Notes: generated by a model from the letters alone, not told the origin. 7,708 nt of DNA from an uncultured Verrucomicrobiota bacterium (GCA_946615275.1 CAMOHV010000048.1:1-7708); one strand, 5' to 3'; counted from the first letter of the stretch, positions 1 through 7,478 are shown. Numbers and translations: made by a program.

Positions 1-3000
1 GTGAGCGCCGCGGAGGACGCGCCGTCGAGGACGTCCTCCACCATCGCCTGCTTCTCCCGGTGGAGGTCGATGACGCGCTCCTCCACCGTGTCCGTGGCGA
101 TCAGCCTGTAGACCGTCACGGGGTTCTTCTGCCCGATGCGGTGAACGCGGTCCGCCGCCTGGTTCTCCACAGCGGGGTTCCACCAGGGGTCGAGCAGGAT
201 CACGTAGTTCGCAGCCGTGAGGTTGAGGCCCATGCCGCCCGCCTTGAGGGAGATGAGGAAGAAGTCCCCGTCGCCGCGCTGGAAGGAGTCCACAAGGCGC
301 GCGCGGTCGGCGGCAGGGGTCTGCCCGTCAAGGTAGAGATGCGTCCAGCCCTGGTTCTCGACCTCCCTTCGGACGATCGCGAGGTAGTCGGTGAACTGGC
401 TGAACACGAGGGCGCGGTGGCGGTTCTCCCTGAGGGAGGCGAGCAGCTCGAGGAGCGCGTCCATCTTGGCGGACGTCCTGGCGGCGTCGCCCAGGACGAG
501 CGACGGATGGCAGCAGTAGCGCCTGAGGCGCGTCAGCTCCGCGAGTATCGAGATCCGGTTCGCGTCGCCGGCGGCGAGCGCGTCGAGCGCCATGCGGCGG
601 CACGTCTCGTATCCGGCGCGCTCCTCTTCGCCGAGCATCACGGGGAGCGTGATCTCGGTCTTCTCCGGGAGGTCGTCGAGGACGTCGCGCTTCACGCGGC
701 GCATGATGAACGGCGTCACGAGCCGCTTCAGGGCGGGCGTGGCGCGTCCGTCCGACGTGAAACGGCGCTGGAAGTCGCCGATGGACCCGAGGAGGCCCGG
801 GTTCAGGAAATCGCTTATGCTCCAGAGCTCGGAGAGCCTGTTCTCCACTGGGGTGCCGGTGGCGGCCACGCGGAACCTGGCCTTGAGCCTTCGCGCGGCC
901 TTCGCGCGCTTGGACTCCTCGTTCTTTATCGCCTGCGCCTCGTCAAGCACAACGCCGTTCCACTCCCGCGCGGTGAACTGCCTCTCGCGCGAGACGATTA
1001 GGCCGTACCCGGCCACCACCACGTCGCCGGGGCCGGCGGCGTTCACGGCGTCCATGGCGTCGGCCTTCTCGTCCCACGCCATGAAGACGCGGAGCGTCGG
1101 CGCGAACCGCGCGAGCTCGCTGCGCCAGTTGCCGCACACCGAGGCGGGGGCCACCACGAGCGACGCGCCGGCGTGCGAGCGCTCCAGGAGGAGCGCGATC
1201 ACCTGCACCGTCTTGCCGAGGCCCATGTCGTCCGCAAGGCACGCACCCATGCCGCACGCCGTCAGGCGCGACAACCACTCGTACCCCACGCGCTGGTACG
1301 GGCGCAGCTCGGCCTTGAGGCGCGGCGGCGGATCGACCTTCCGCTCGAAAGTCTCGTGGATCTTCGAGATGCGTTCCTCCATCGGCTCGGGAAGCGAAAG
1401 CTGCGAATCGCCGTCGCCGTCCGAGAACGCGCCGTCAAGCATCGGCAGCGCCGCCGGCGGCACTTCGATGGCCTGGCCCTTCACCCTGCCGGCCGACTCA
1501 AGCGCCTCAAGCCGCTTCACGAGCGCCGACGACAAACGCAGATACGCCCCGTCCCCGAACGGCACGAACTCGCCCTTGCGCTCGCGGAACGCCTTTATGA
1601 GCTCCACGATTGAGCATCGCCTTCCGTCGTCGAGGTGGAACTCCCCCGAGACGGAGAACCAGAAATCCACGCCCCCCACGGCGGAAAGCCTGGCCCCGCC
1701 CGGCTTCGGGGCTACGACTGAGAGCCTCCTCCCCTTGCGCCATTCGAGGCGCACTGCGCCGCCGAGCCCCTTCAGCGCCGCCAGGGCCTTGAGCGCGTGG
1801 AGCGTCGAGTCTATGCGCCATTCGCCGTCCTCGACGCACCAGGAATCGAACTCCTCCAGGGCGGCGCGCACATTGTCCGCCGCGGCCTTCTCTGCGGCGA
1901 GGTCGCGCACCAGCACGGCGGAGCGCCCCCTCTGCGCCACAAGGCGCTCGGGCTGCCCCGCGCCCGGCACGAACACCAGGTCTAGCCCGGCGAGCGGGCG
2001 CACGCGCAGGGCGAGCGAAAGGACTTCGTCCACGAACTCTATCCGCACGAGTGGCGTGGCGTCGCCGGGGACCCGCTCGAGATCCGCGCCGCCGCCCATG
2101 GCCGAAAGCTCACCCTGGATGGGCGCGAGCGCGCCCATGCGCGGCAGAAGCGACCGCATCGCGCCCACGCCCTCCTTGGGTATCGTGATCGTCCCGGCCT
2201 TCCCGAACGAGGAGAACACCTCCATCAGCGCGAGGGTGGACTTGGAAAACCGGTAGAAGAAGAACTCCCGCTCCCCGTCCCCCACCCTTATCGCGTAGTC
2301 GCTGCCATGCACCTTGAGGCACCACGGCGCCACGGAGATCGCGAGCCCGCCGTCCTCGGTGGACTTCACCGCCAGCGGCAGGTCGCGCTTCTCGAGCGCG
2401 ATCGGCTCCCAGCACAGCTTGGAGTCGTAGAAACCGCGCGTCAGCATGTCATGCCCGCAAAGCGGCTCCAGCACGTCGGCGGTGGCCTCCGGCGACGACA
2501 GGCCGTGCGGATTCGCCTTCTGGAGGGCGGCGAGCACCTCGCGGTCCACATCGCCCAAGATGGACGCATACTTGTCCGAGGTGAGCGCCTTGAACGTCAT
2601 CTCCCTGTCGTTCGATCCGTCGTCGGACCCGCGCGGGCCGCGGAAAGACGGCTTTATCTGGACGCAATGATACACCCCCTCCGGGACTATCTCCTCGGGA
2701 TCGTCGCCCATCCCCTCGTCGGCATTGCACATGGCGTCGAGGTGGAGCATCCACACGATCCTGCCCGACTTCGCCTTCTCCTCCTTCGGCGCCTTGCCCG
2801 CGTCGGGGAGGCATTTGTCGAACGCCTCCACAACTAGCTTCCACGGGTTAGCCGTCTTCTCGTAGGGCTTGAACCACGCGCCGCCGCGCTCGGTGATCTG
2901 CGCGGCAAGGCGCTCGGCCGCGTCGGCGTCGGCCCCGGCGAACGTCCACCCAAGCACGGAAAGGTACAGCCCGGCGAGGGTGGGGCAGCCGTTCTGGAAC

Positions 3001-4187
3001 GCCTTCTCGGCAAGCTCCAACGCGAAATGCGAGCGCTTCTCGGCCTCATCGCGGCCGAGGCCCGAGGCGAGGGCGCGGGCGAGCAGACCCGATTCGCACA
3101 TGGGCGAGCACCAATCCGCCCCATGATTGCGGTACATCCCGATGTGATTCGGCGTCAGGTTCAGGAACTCGGCGGAGTTCTCCATGCGCCCGTCGAAATA
3201 TCCATCTGCGGAGCAGGGCAGATTCGATCTGAACTTCTCGTTGTATGGGCACAGCTTCGACACCAGGCGCGCAAGCCGCGTCTTGACGGGCTTGGCGAAC
3301 AGCATCAGGAAGATGGAGAGCAGGTAGGCGGCGGGCATCGAGAGCACCACCGTCTCGTTGCGCCTAGTGCCGGAGCCCATGAACGTGTCCATGAAGGCGG
3401 TGTGCCGCGCGGCGGCGGCGATGTCGCCGCCCTTCAGCGCGATGCAGGCGGAGAGGAAGAACTTGACGTCCTGGCTGGCCGCGCGCCCCGTGACCACGTC
3501 GAGCCAGTCGAACCGGCCCGTCCACGCGCAGAGCGCCATGTACTCGATCGCGTCGTACTCTTGCTGGAACCATAGCGCCCCGGAGCGCCGCTTGCGCCAG
3601 CTCCGCAGGACCGGCGTCGGGTCCAGCCCCTTGGAGAACATGATCGACGAGAGTATGCGGAACACATGGTCACCCGTCCCCACCGGGAAGTCCATCTCCG
3701 GGACCGCGCCGCCGTCGCCAAGCAGATTGGCGAACATCACGAACGCGTCCCATAGGGCGTCGTCGGGATACCATGTGTTCTTCGGAACGCTGAAGTTGCC
3801 CGCCCCCTCCATGAGGGACCAGAGCAGCAGCAGCACATCCTTCCTCGACGCCCTTACCGAGTAGTAGTCGCGCTCCTTCGCCACCCAGCCGCTGCGGAAC
3901 CCATCGGCGAGCAGTTCGCGCGCGGCGGCGAAGTCCAGGCCCTTGGCCAGCGCGTATCGGCGCGAACCGACCGTCTGCACATCCAGCGCCACGCGGAGGA
4001 CGCCCTTGTCCACGAGGTTCAGGCACGCCCTGTCCAAGAGCCCCGGCGTCGCTTTCGCATGGTCGTGCTGCGAGCCAAGATAGATCAGGTCGCCGATCTT
4101 CCACTCCGCCCTGTAGAAGGCGAAATAGAAGAGCAGCCTACGCTCGTAGCCAGAAATCCAATGAAGTTCGTCTTTGCCCAGTTTCAT
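1..4187 (-). CDS. SNF2-family DEAD/DEAH-box ATPase/helicase, C-terminus cut by the window edge
   Basis: Reading the minus strand from ATG 4187 gives 1395 codons without a stop, running off the left edge. The C-terminal third is a complete Swi2/Snf2 (superfamily 2) motor: LRPYQRVGYEWL at residues 961-972, Walker A DDMGLGKT at 986-993, DEAQ Walker B at 1082-1085, TGTP at 1110-1113, RRYCCHPSL before the second RecA lobe, LVFSQF near 1260-1265, SLKAGG at 1313-1318, and DPWWNP...ADRVHRIGQ at 1333-1353. The segment VDFWFSVSGEFHLDDG near 840-855 is typical of the region preceding the motor in bacterial HepA/RapA-like SNF2 proteins. Residues about 477-830 look beta-rich. Residues 1-95 could form a winged helix, and about 96-475 are mostly helical with a TPR-like stretch at 243-268; I do not recognise these parts. 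Such proteins use ATP to translocate on double-stranded DNA and displace bound proteins; the target here is unknown. ATG 4187 is the first possible start, because a TGA in the same frame lies at 4194-4196. By comparison with relatives, only about 20-30 residues are probably missing. Confidence 0.96.
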   Translation of the reverse strand, partial: MKLGKDELHWISGYERRLLFYFAFYRAEWKIGDLIYLGSQHDHAKATPGLLDRACLNLVDKGVLRVALDVQTVGSRRYALAKGLDFAAARELLADGFRSGWVAKERDYYSVRASRKDVLLLLWSLMEGAGNFSVPKNTWYPDDALWDAFVMFANLLGDGGAVPEMDFPVGTGDHVFRILSSIMFSKGLDPTPVLRSWRKRRSGALWFQQEYDAIEYMALCAWTGRFDWLDVVTGRAASQDVKFFLSACIALKGGDIAAAARHTAFMDTFMGSGTRRNETVVLSMPAAYLLSIFLMLFAKPVKTRLARLVSKLCPYNEKFRSNLPCSADGYFDGRMENSAEFLNLTPNHIGMYRNHGADWCSPMCESGLLARALASGLGRDEAEKRSHFALELAEKAFQNGCPTLAGLYLSVLGWTFAGADADAAERLAAQITERGGAWFKPYEKTANPWKLVVEAFDKCLPDAGKAPKEEKAKSGRIVWMLHLDAMCNADEGMGDDPEEIVPEGVYHCVQIKPSFRGPRGSDDGSNDREMTFKALTSDKYASILGDVDREVLAALQKANPHGLSSPEATADVLEPLCGHDMLTRGFYDSKLCWEPIALEKRDLPLAVKSTEDGGLAISVAPWCLKVHGSDYAIRVGDGEREFFFYRFSKSTLALMEVFSSFGKAGTITIPKEGVGAMRSLLPRMGALAPIQGELSAMGGGADLERVPGDATPLVRIEFVDEVLSLALRVRPLAGLDLVFVPGAGQPERLVAQRGRSAVLVRDLAAEKAAADNVRAALEEFDSWCVEDGEWRIDSTLHALKALAALKGLGGAVRLEWRKGRRLSVVAPKPGGARLSAVGGVDFWFSVSGEFHLDDGRRCSIVELIKAFRERKGEFVPFGDGAYLRLSSALVKRLEALESAGRVKGQAIEVPPAALPMLDGAFSDGDGDSQLSLPEPMEERISKIHETFERKVDPPPRLKAELRPYQRVGYEWLSRLTACGMGACLADDMGLGKTVQVIALLLERSHAGASLVVAPASVCGNWRSELARFAPTLRVFMAWDEKADAMDAVNAAGPGDVVVAGYGLIVSRERQFTAREWNGVVLDEAQAIKNEESKRAKAARRLKARFRVAATGTPVENRLSELWSISDFLNPGLLGSIGDFQRRFTSDGRATPALKRLVTPFIMRRVKRDVLDDLPEKTEITLPVMLGEEERAGYETCRRMALDALAAGDANRISILAELTRLRRYCCHPSLVLGDAARTSAKMDALLELLASLRENRHRALVFSQFTDYLAIVRREVENQGWTHLYLDGQTPAADRARLVDSFQRGDGDFFLISLKAGGMGLNLTAANYVILLDPWWNPAVENQAADRVHRIGQKNPVTVYRLIATDTVEERVIDLHREKQAMVEDVLDGASSAAL

Positions 4188-4191
4188 TTCA
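4185..4191 (-). promoter_or_regulatory. Stop-start junction (TGAaATG) coupling the beta-repeat gene to the SNF2 gene
   Basis: The beta-repeat protein stops at TGA 4191-4189 and the SNF2 protein starts at ATG 4187-4185, with one base between. The bases just upstream (TTCTTGAAG) give only a weak Shine-Dalgarno match. The better purine run GGAAAGGG lies more than 20 nt upstream, too far for normal spacing. Ribosomes finishing the first gene are therefore the likely source of initiation on the second (termination-reinitiation). The spacing is seen directly; the coupling is inferred. Confidence 0.7.
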
Positions 4192-7100
4192 CTTCAAGAA
4201 AATGCCGGTGCCCTTTCCGTCGCCGCCCACGTTCAGGACGCCCGGCCCCGCGAGGTTCGCGCACGGGATCGTCCCTGCCACGGCGGGCGCGCCGCCGCCG
4301 AGATCGGCGGAATAGCGGCCGAGGCGCTGCTTCGCGCCGTCGATGTAGAGGAAGCCGATGCGCTGCTCGAATTTTGCGTCCGTCCCGGAGATGCCCAGGA
4401 CAAGCCGGCCGCCTTCGTCAAGATGCACGTTCGCGTGCTTGCCCAAGGCCTTCGCCTGGCGGATCTCAAGGGCCGCGCCGGCATTGGCCGCCTTGTTCGA
4501 GACGATTACGGTCTCCGCCCCAAGCCAGCTTGTGTTCGGGCAGAACGCGAGCTTGCCCTCGTTCACGATGATGTCGCCCGTGGAGGACACCGCGCGGTTC
4601 GTGAAGACGAGCGTCGAAGCGCCGAGCTTGCCGATCGACACCGGGCCCACGAAATCGCCCTTCTGTCGGCACGGATAGTATGCCCCGTTGTTGTCCTCCC
4701 TCCGAGTCTCGATCGTCTGCTCCACCCAGAACGTCGCCTTCTCGCCGGAGTTCGTGATGCAGGACGCTGTGCTCTTCAGCTCAAGCGAGCCTATCTTGTT
4801 GTCGTGTCCGCACAGGTCTACAAAGCAGTTGATGCTCCATATCCACAATGGCGACGTTGTGTTCAGCGCGTAGTCGCAGTTGAGAAGAACCCTCGTGTCG
4901 CTGCCGTACTTGAGGCATATCTCGTTCCCCAGCGAATTGCCGGGGGCGCGAAGATCGTATGTGATGTTGTAATGCTGGCCGCTGGCCAGCGTCATCTTGC
5001 CGTTGAAGCGCATTATGCTGCGGCCGGCGCCGCTCAAGTACGACCACCCGCCTATCGAGACGGGCTCGTTGAACTCCACGAGGGCGTTCTGCCCAACCGC
5101 GAAGCGCGTGCCGCCCGAGAATGTCACGGGCCCGTTGAACACGTTCGTCGTGCCCGCGTTGAAATTGAGGACGCCCGACGCCGTTCCCAGCGTCGCGTTC
5201 ATCCCCGCATCGAACTCGCCGCCCGCGAACTCCGCCTTCGCCCCCTTCTGCAGCACGAGCTTCCCGCCGGCGCCGCCGAAGGCGTTGCTCCCCGCCACGT
5301 GCACTGGGCCCGTGGCCACGGTGATCTCGGCGATGGTCGTGGAGTTCGTCGCATGGAGGATCAGGCTTCCCGCGCCGGTCTTCTTCACGGGGACTTTCAA
5401 TCCATAGTCCATGAGCGGGCCATACATCCCTAGCGACGCGCCGTCCGCGACATCCCACGTCTGCGGCGCGCGCACCTCCAGCGGCGTGGAAATCGAATAG
5501 CTGCGCGCGCCGGATTCGGCCCCAGCGCACGAGATGCCCCCGCCCAGCACGCCGATGCGCGCTGCCGCGCCGCCAGGCGCCACATCCACGTCGCACTCTC
5601 CGTTGAAGCGCAGCCCCGTGAAGACGTATCCGTCGGAAACGACCACGCGCCCCCCCTTGCCCGCCTCCTCGGGCTCCGAGAAGATGGGCGTGATCGCCCC
5701 CGATTTCAGGAACGCCACAATGTCGTCCTGCCAGTTGGCGGCGGTGCCCATGTCCTCGTCCCCGGATCCAGTCCACACCGCTTCCGTCGTGAGGTCCTGA
5801 TGCCCTGCGCCCATCGAATAGACTAATCCAGACCCGACAAGGCAGTCAAGCGGGATAGCATCCCCGGGCGAAGGATTGTCCCTCCCCGTGTACACCTTCG
5901 CCGCAAGAGGCGTGCCGCCCACCTGGAAGCGCATGGCTGTGAGCCCCGTCCCCGCCGGAACCGGGAATCTGGCGTCGGACGCAAGATCGAGTCGTTCCAC
6001 GGACAGCGGGAACGGCCACACCGCCTCGGAGCCGAGCTCCAGCTCCGCGCCCTGCCCGACCACGATGTTCGTGACTCCCCGCAGCCCGCCGCCGCCATAC
6101 ATCGATGCGCTCCGCCATGCGAACTTCGCCCCGGGCGCCACCTCGATGGTGTCGACGTTCGGGAACGCGTTAGTGCCGTTCACCACGAAAGTCCCGTTGG
6201 AGACCGTTATCGACCCGCTCATCGTCGCGATGCGCCCGAATCCCTTGCCGCCGTTGTCGAAGGTGGAATACGTGTAGTCGCCGCGCGGCCACCAGACGAG
6301 CGCGATCTTCTGCTCGTAGCAGGCGTCGCATACGGTGTCCGCCGTGGAGCGCATCGTCAGCCGCGAGCCCGTCCCAGTGCCGCCCAGCACGCGGTGCCCC
6401 TGCATGTTGCGCCAGTCCCACTTGGTGACGCAGGCGTCGCCCTTCGAATAGTCGATGCGGTCGATCATGAAATTGTGGTTCTGGAGGTTATATACACTTC
6501 GTCCGTTCTCGCAGTAGCCGAAGGAGCATATCGCGTTCGTGCCGAACGCGTTGTCCGCCTCGGCGAAGGTGTTGCGGTAGGAGCAGTGGTAGCGCTCGAA
6601 TTCGTTCTCGGAGGAATACCAGCGGACAGAGCCGGTGCCGCCGGCGGTGGAGTTGCCGACATCCATGTTCTTGGCCACGACCTTCTTCTTGAAATGGAAG
6701 GTTCTGTTGTAGTCGCCGCCCACATAGCAGTATAGACTCCCCTTCGGCATGTTGATCGTGGCGTCCACGGTGATCGTCTTGGTCGAAGAGCCCGGAACGA
6801 CAAGCCTCAACGCCAGCACGCCGCCGTCCGGAGCCTCCGTGATCGCCCCGGTCAACGTCACCGTCACGTTCGAAGCGCAGAGGTTGGCGTTGCCCTGCGC
6901 GCCGACGGTGGCGGTGTTCTTGTCCACGAGGATCGGATACGCGAAGGTACCACTCGCACACAGATACAGCTTTCCATACGTCGTCGTCCCGTTCGACGCG
7001 AGATGCACAGGCTCGGACGACGTGCCGAGCGCGGTCATGCTCCACGCGTCGATGTACCCGTTGGATATCACCGTGCCGCCGGAGTAGGTGTTTGCGGCGC

Positions 7101-7425
7101 GAAGCGCCAGACGCCCCGCGCCGAGCTTGCAGAGCGCGCCCGTCCCGGAAATGACGCCGGCTATCGAGACGGGCTTTCCGGTCGTCTCGATGGAGAGCGT
7201 TCCGTCGGAAAGCGCGATCCCCGACGTGATCGAGACCTCGGCCGCGCCGGAGAACACGGCCTTGTCGCCCGCGCCGGGCGTGCCTGTGGACGGCAACCAG
7301 TTCGCGGAGTCGTTCCAGTTCCCCGCCGCCCCGCCGCCGGTCCAGGTGTATGATCCGGCGTGCGCGCAGAAAAAGAGCGCCCACATAGTGGACGAAACAA
7401 CCGCTACGCTTCCTTTGATTGTCAT
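4189..7425 (-). CDS. Secreted autotransporter-associated beta-strand repeat protein, no barrel or anchor seen
   Basis: This is a 1078-residue protein. Its N-terminus (MTIKGSVAVV..., hydrophobic about 7-19) looks like a Sec signal peptide with probable cleavage after AHA (residues 21-23). It is not a lipoprotein, because Phe precedes Cys20. The mature part is rich in Gly, Ala, Thr, Asn and Val. It carries the K-x-G-x-G/A-x-L signature of autotransporter-associated beta-strand repeats three times, at about 96-130, 679-713 and 931-970. Two modules start with WTG...NW (28-43 and 551-565). A [G/K/E]PV-x-[I/V/F/L] motif recurs at 84, 138, 706, 765, 787 and 927. All of this fits a right-handed parallel beta-solenoid outside the cytoplasm, perhaps a surface or matrix protein. 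The end (LYIDGAKQ...GPGVLNV...GIFLK) resembles the tails of PVC-group relatives. I see no beta-barrel, PEP-CTERM, LPXTG or type IX sorting signal. The mature part has 21 cysteines. The start matches the signal peptide and lies about 68 nt below a good promoter. Its own Shine-Dalgarno site (AGAGAACGCAA before ATG) is weak. Ligand and role are unknown. Confidence 0.9.
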   Translation of the reverse strand: MTIKGSVAVVSSTMWALFFCAHAGSYTWTGGGAAGNWNDSANWLPSTGTPGAGDKAVFSGAAEVSITSGIALSDGTLSIETTGKPVSIAGVISGTGALCKLGAGRLALRAANTYSGGTVISNGYIDAWSMTALGTSSEPVHLASNGTTTYGKLYLCASGTFAYPILVDKNTATVGAQGNANLCASNVTVTLTGAITEAPDGGVLALRLVVPGSSTKTITVDATINMPKGSLYCYVGGDYNRTFHFKKKVVAKNMDVGNSTAGGTGSVRWYSSENEFERYHCSYRNTFAEADNAFGTNAICSFGYCENGRSVYNLQNHNFMIDRIDYSKGDACVTKWDWRNMQGHRVLGGTGTGSRLTMRSTADTVCDACYEQKIALVWWPRGDYTYSTFDNGGKGFGRIATMSGSITVSNGTFVVNGTNAFPNVDTIEVAPGAKFAWRSASMYGGGGLRGVTNIVVGQGAELELGSEAVWPFPLSVERLDLASDARFPVPAGTGLTAMRFQVGGTPLAAKVYTGRDNPSPGDAIPLDCLVGSGLVYSMGAGHQDLTTEAVWTGSGDEDMGTAANWQDDIVAFLKSGAITPIFSEPEEAGKGGRVVVSDGYVFTGLRFNGECDVDVAPGGAAARIGVLGGGISCAGAESGARSYSISTPLEVRAPQTWDVADGASLGMYGPLMDYGLKVPVKKTGAGSLILHATNSTTIAEITVATGPVHVAGSNAFGGAGGKLVLQKGAKAEFAGGEFDAGMNATLGTASGVLNFNAGTTNVFNGPVTFSGGTRFAVGQNALVEFNEPVSIGGWSYLSGAGRSIMRFNGKMTLASGQHYNITYDLRAPGNSLGNEICLKYGSDTRVLLNCDYALNTTSPLWIWSINCFVDLCGHDNKIGSLELKSTASCITNSGEKATFWVEQTIETRREDNNGAYYPCRQKGDFVGPVSIGKLGASTLVFTNRAVSSTGDIIVNEGKLAFCPNTSWLGAETVIVSNKAANAGAALEIRQAKALGKHANVHLDEGGRLVLGISGTDAKFEQRIGFLYIDGAKQRLGRYSADLGGGAPAVAGTIPCANLAGPGVLNVGGDGKGTGIFLK
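4516..4635 (-). repeat. Autotransporter-associated beta-strand repeat 3 (residues 931-970)
   Basis: The core IGKLGASTLVFTN is followed by STGDIIVNEGKLAF. The second glycine of the signature is replaced by Ala-Ser, but the G-x-I-x-V-x-x-G-x-L-x-F strand pair that ends the repeat is clear. Confidence 0.65.
5052..5066 (-). repeat. 15-bp direct repeat, copy in the second half of the beta-repeat gene
   Basis: AGCCCGTCTCGATAG on the minus strand is identical to 7161-7175 and encodes the PVSI of residues 788-791. Exact identity over 15 bp about 2.1 kb apart in the same gene fits shared descent of the solenoid rungs, though codon bias could produce it. Confidence 0.6.
5287..5391 (-). repeat. Autotransporter-associated beta-strand repeat 2 (residues 679-713)
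   Basis: The core is VKKTGAGSLILHATNSTT, followed by ITVATGPVHVAG. It keeps K-x-G-A-G-x-L-x-L and the later T-G-x-V-x-V strand, but has lost the NTYSGGT turn of copy 1. Confidence 0.65.
5596..5784 (-). repeat. WTG/NW module 2 of the beta-repeat protein (residues 548-610)
   Basis: The second module carries WTGSGDEDMGTAANW. Its Trp-Trp spacing is 14, against 15 in module 1. TPIFSE and VVVSDGYVFTGLRFNG follow, matching KAVFSG and LSDGTLSIETTG of module 1 in order. The protein therefore looks like two half-proteins in tandem, each with an opening module and a beta-solenoid body. The relation is by pattern; overall residue identity is low. Confidence 0.5.
7036..7140 (-). repeat. Autotransporter-associated beta-strand repeat 1 (residues 96-130)
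   Basis: The segment reads GALCKLGAGRLALRAANTYS followed by GGTVISNG. It matches the usual K-x-G-x-G-x-L-x-L...NTYSGGTxI-x-G form of this repeat, and is the best preserved of the three copies. Confidence 0.85.
7161..7175 (-). repeat. 15-bp direct repeat, copy in the first half of the beta-repeat gene
   Basis: This is the second copy of AGCCCGTCTCGATAG on the minus strand, encoding PVSI of residues 85-88. The reading phase is the same as at 5052-5066. Confidence 0.6.
7177..7353 (-). repeat. WTG/NW module 1 of the beta-repeat protein (residues 25-83)
   Basis: The first module begins right after the signal peptide with SYTWTGGGAAGNWNDSANW, followed by a proline/glycine turn region, KAVFSG and LSDGTLSIETTG. 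The W-T-G...W...N-W opening is common at the N-terminus of PATR-type proteins in this bacterial group. Its pattern recurs, more divergent, at residues 548-610. Confidence 0.6.
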
Positions 7426-7472
7426 TTGCGTTCTCTAATTTGAGGTTTTGGGATGTACGCCGACAAAGCCAT
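7422..7472 (-). CDS. Possible 16-codon leader ORF overlapping the start of the beta-repeat gene
   Basis: ATG 7472-7470 opens a frame encoding MALSAYIPKPQIRERK, ending at TGA 7424-7422. That TGA overlaps the ATG of the beta-repeat gene as ATGA, a classic coupled arrangement. GGAAG (7483-7479) lies 6 nt before this ATG, which is a better ribosome-binding site than the downstream gene has. The predicted transcript start lies about 20 nt upstream. The peptide resembles nothing I know. With one short frame the arrangement could be chance, so I call it possible only. Confidence 0.35.
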   Translation of the reverse strand: MALSAYIPKPQIRERK

Positions 7473-7478
7473 GCCTTG
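7464..7478 (-). other. Small leader hairpin with the leader ATG in its loop
   Basis: On the minus strand CAAGGC and GCTTTG can pair (six pairs, one of them G-U) around a three-base loop that is exactly ATG 7472-7470. The stem is short and has a tight loop, so its stability is doubtful. If it forms, it would modulate access to the leader start. Confidence 0.25.

Noticed and set aside
60..1001. 313-codon open frame on the plus strand
   Set aside because: It is complementary to SNF2 motifs III to VI. Its charged Glu/Arg/Val-rich composition is typical of a shadow frame.
592..2256. 554-codon open frame on the plus strand
   Set aside because: It lies antisense to the SNF2 motor region, whose minus-strand translation contains every helicase motif in order. 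The plus-strand translation is Ser/Arg/Pro-rich and low in complexity, as expected for the complement of GC-rich coding DNA.
3290..3350. Transmembrane segment in the SNF2 N-terminal region (residues 280-298)
   Set aside because: The stretch is hydrophobic but broken by Pro and Met-rich turns and sits between helical soluble sequence. A buried helix in a cytoplasmic domain is more likely.
1..4187. SNF2 protein as part of a DISARM-like or other named defence system
   Set aside because: No methyltransferase, DrmA/B-type helicase, phospholipase or other partner is present in the window. A SNF2 motor alone does not identify a defence system.
4174..5433. 419-codon open frame on the plus strand
   Set aside because: It is antisense to the beta-repeat gene and spans the gene junction. 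The Arg/Ala/Val/His-rich translation has no recognisable domain.
4781..5776. 331-codon minus-strand frame inside the beta-repeat gene
   Set aside because: It is an out-of-frame Arg/Gly-rich shadow of the solenoid coding sequence with no domain or start signal.
7353..7425. Lipoprotein signal at Cys20
   Set aside because: The residues before the cysteine are L-F-F. Phe at -1 does not fit a lipobox, whereas AHA at 21-23 fits signal peptidase I.
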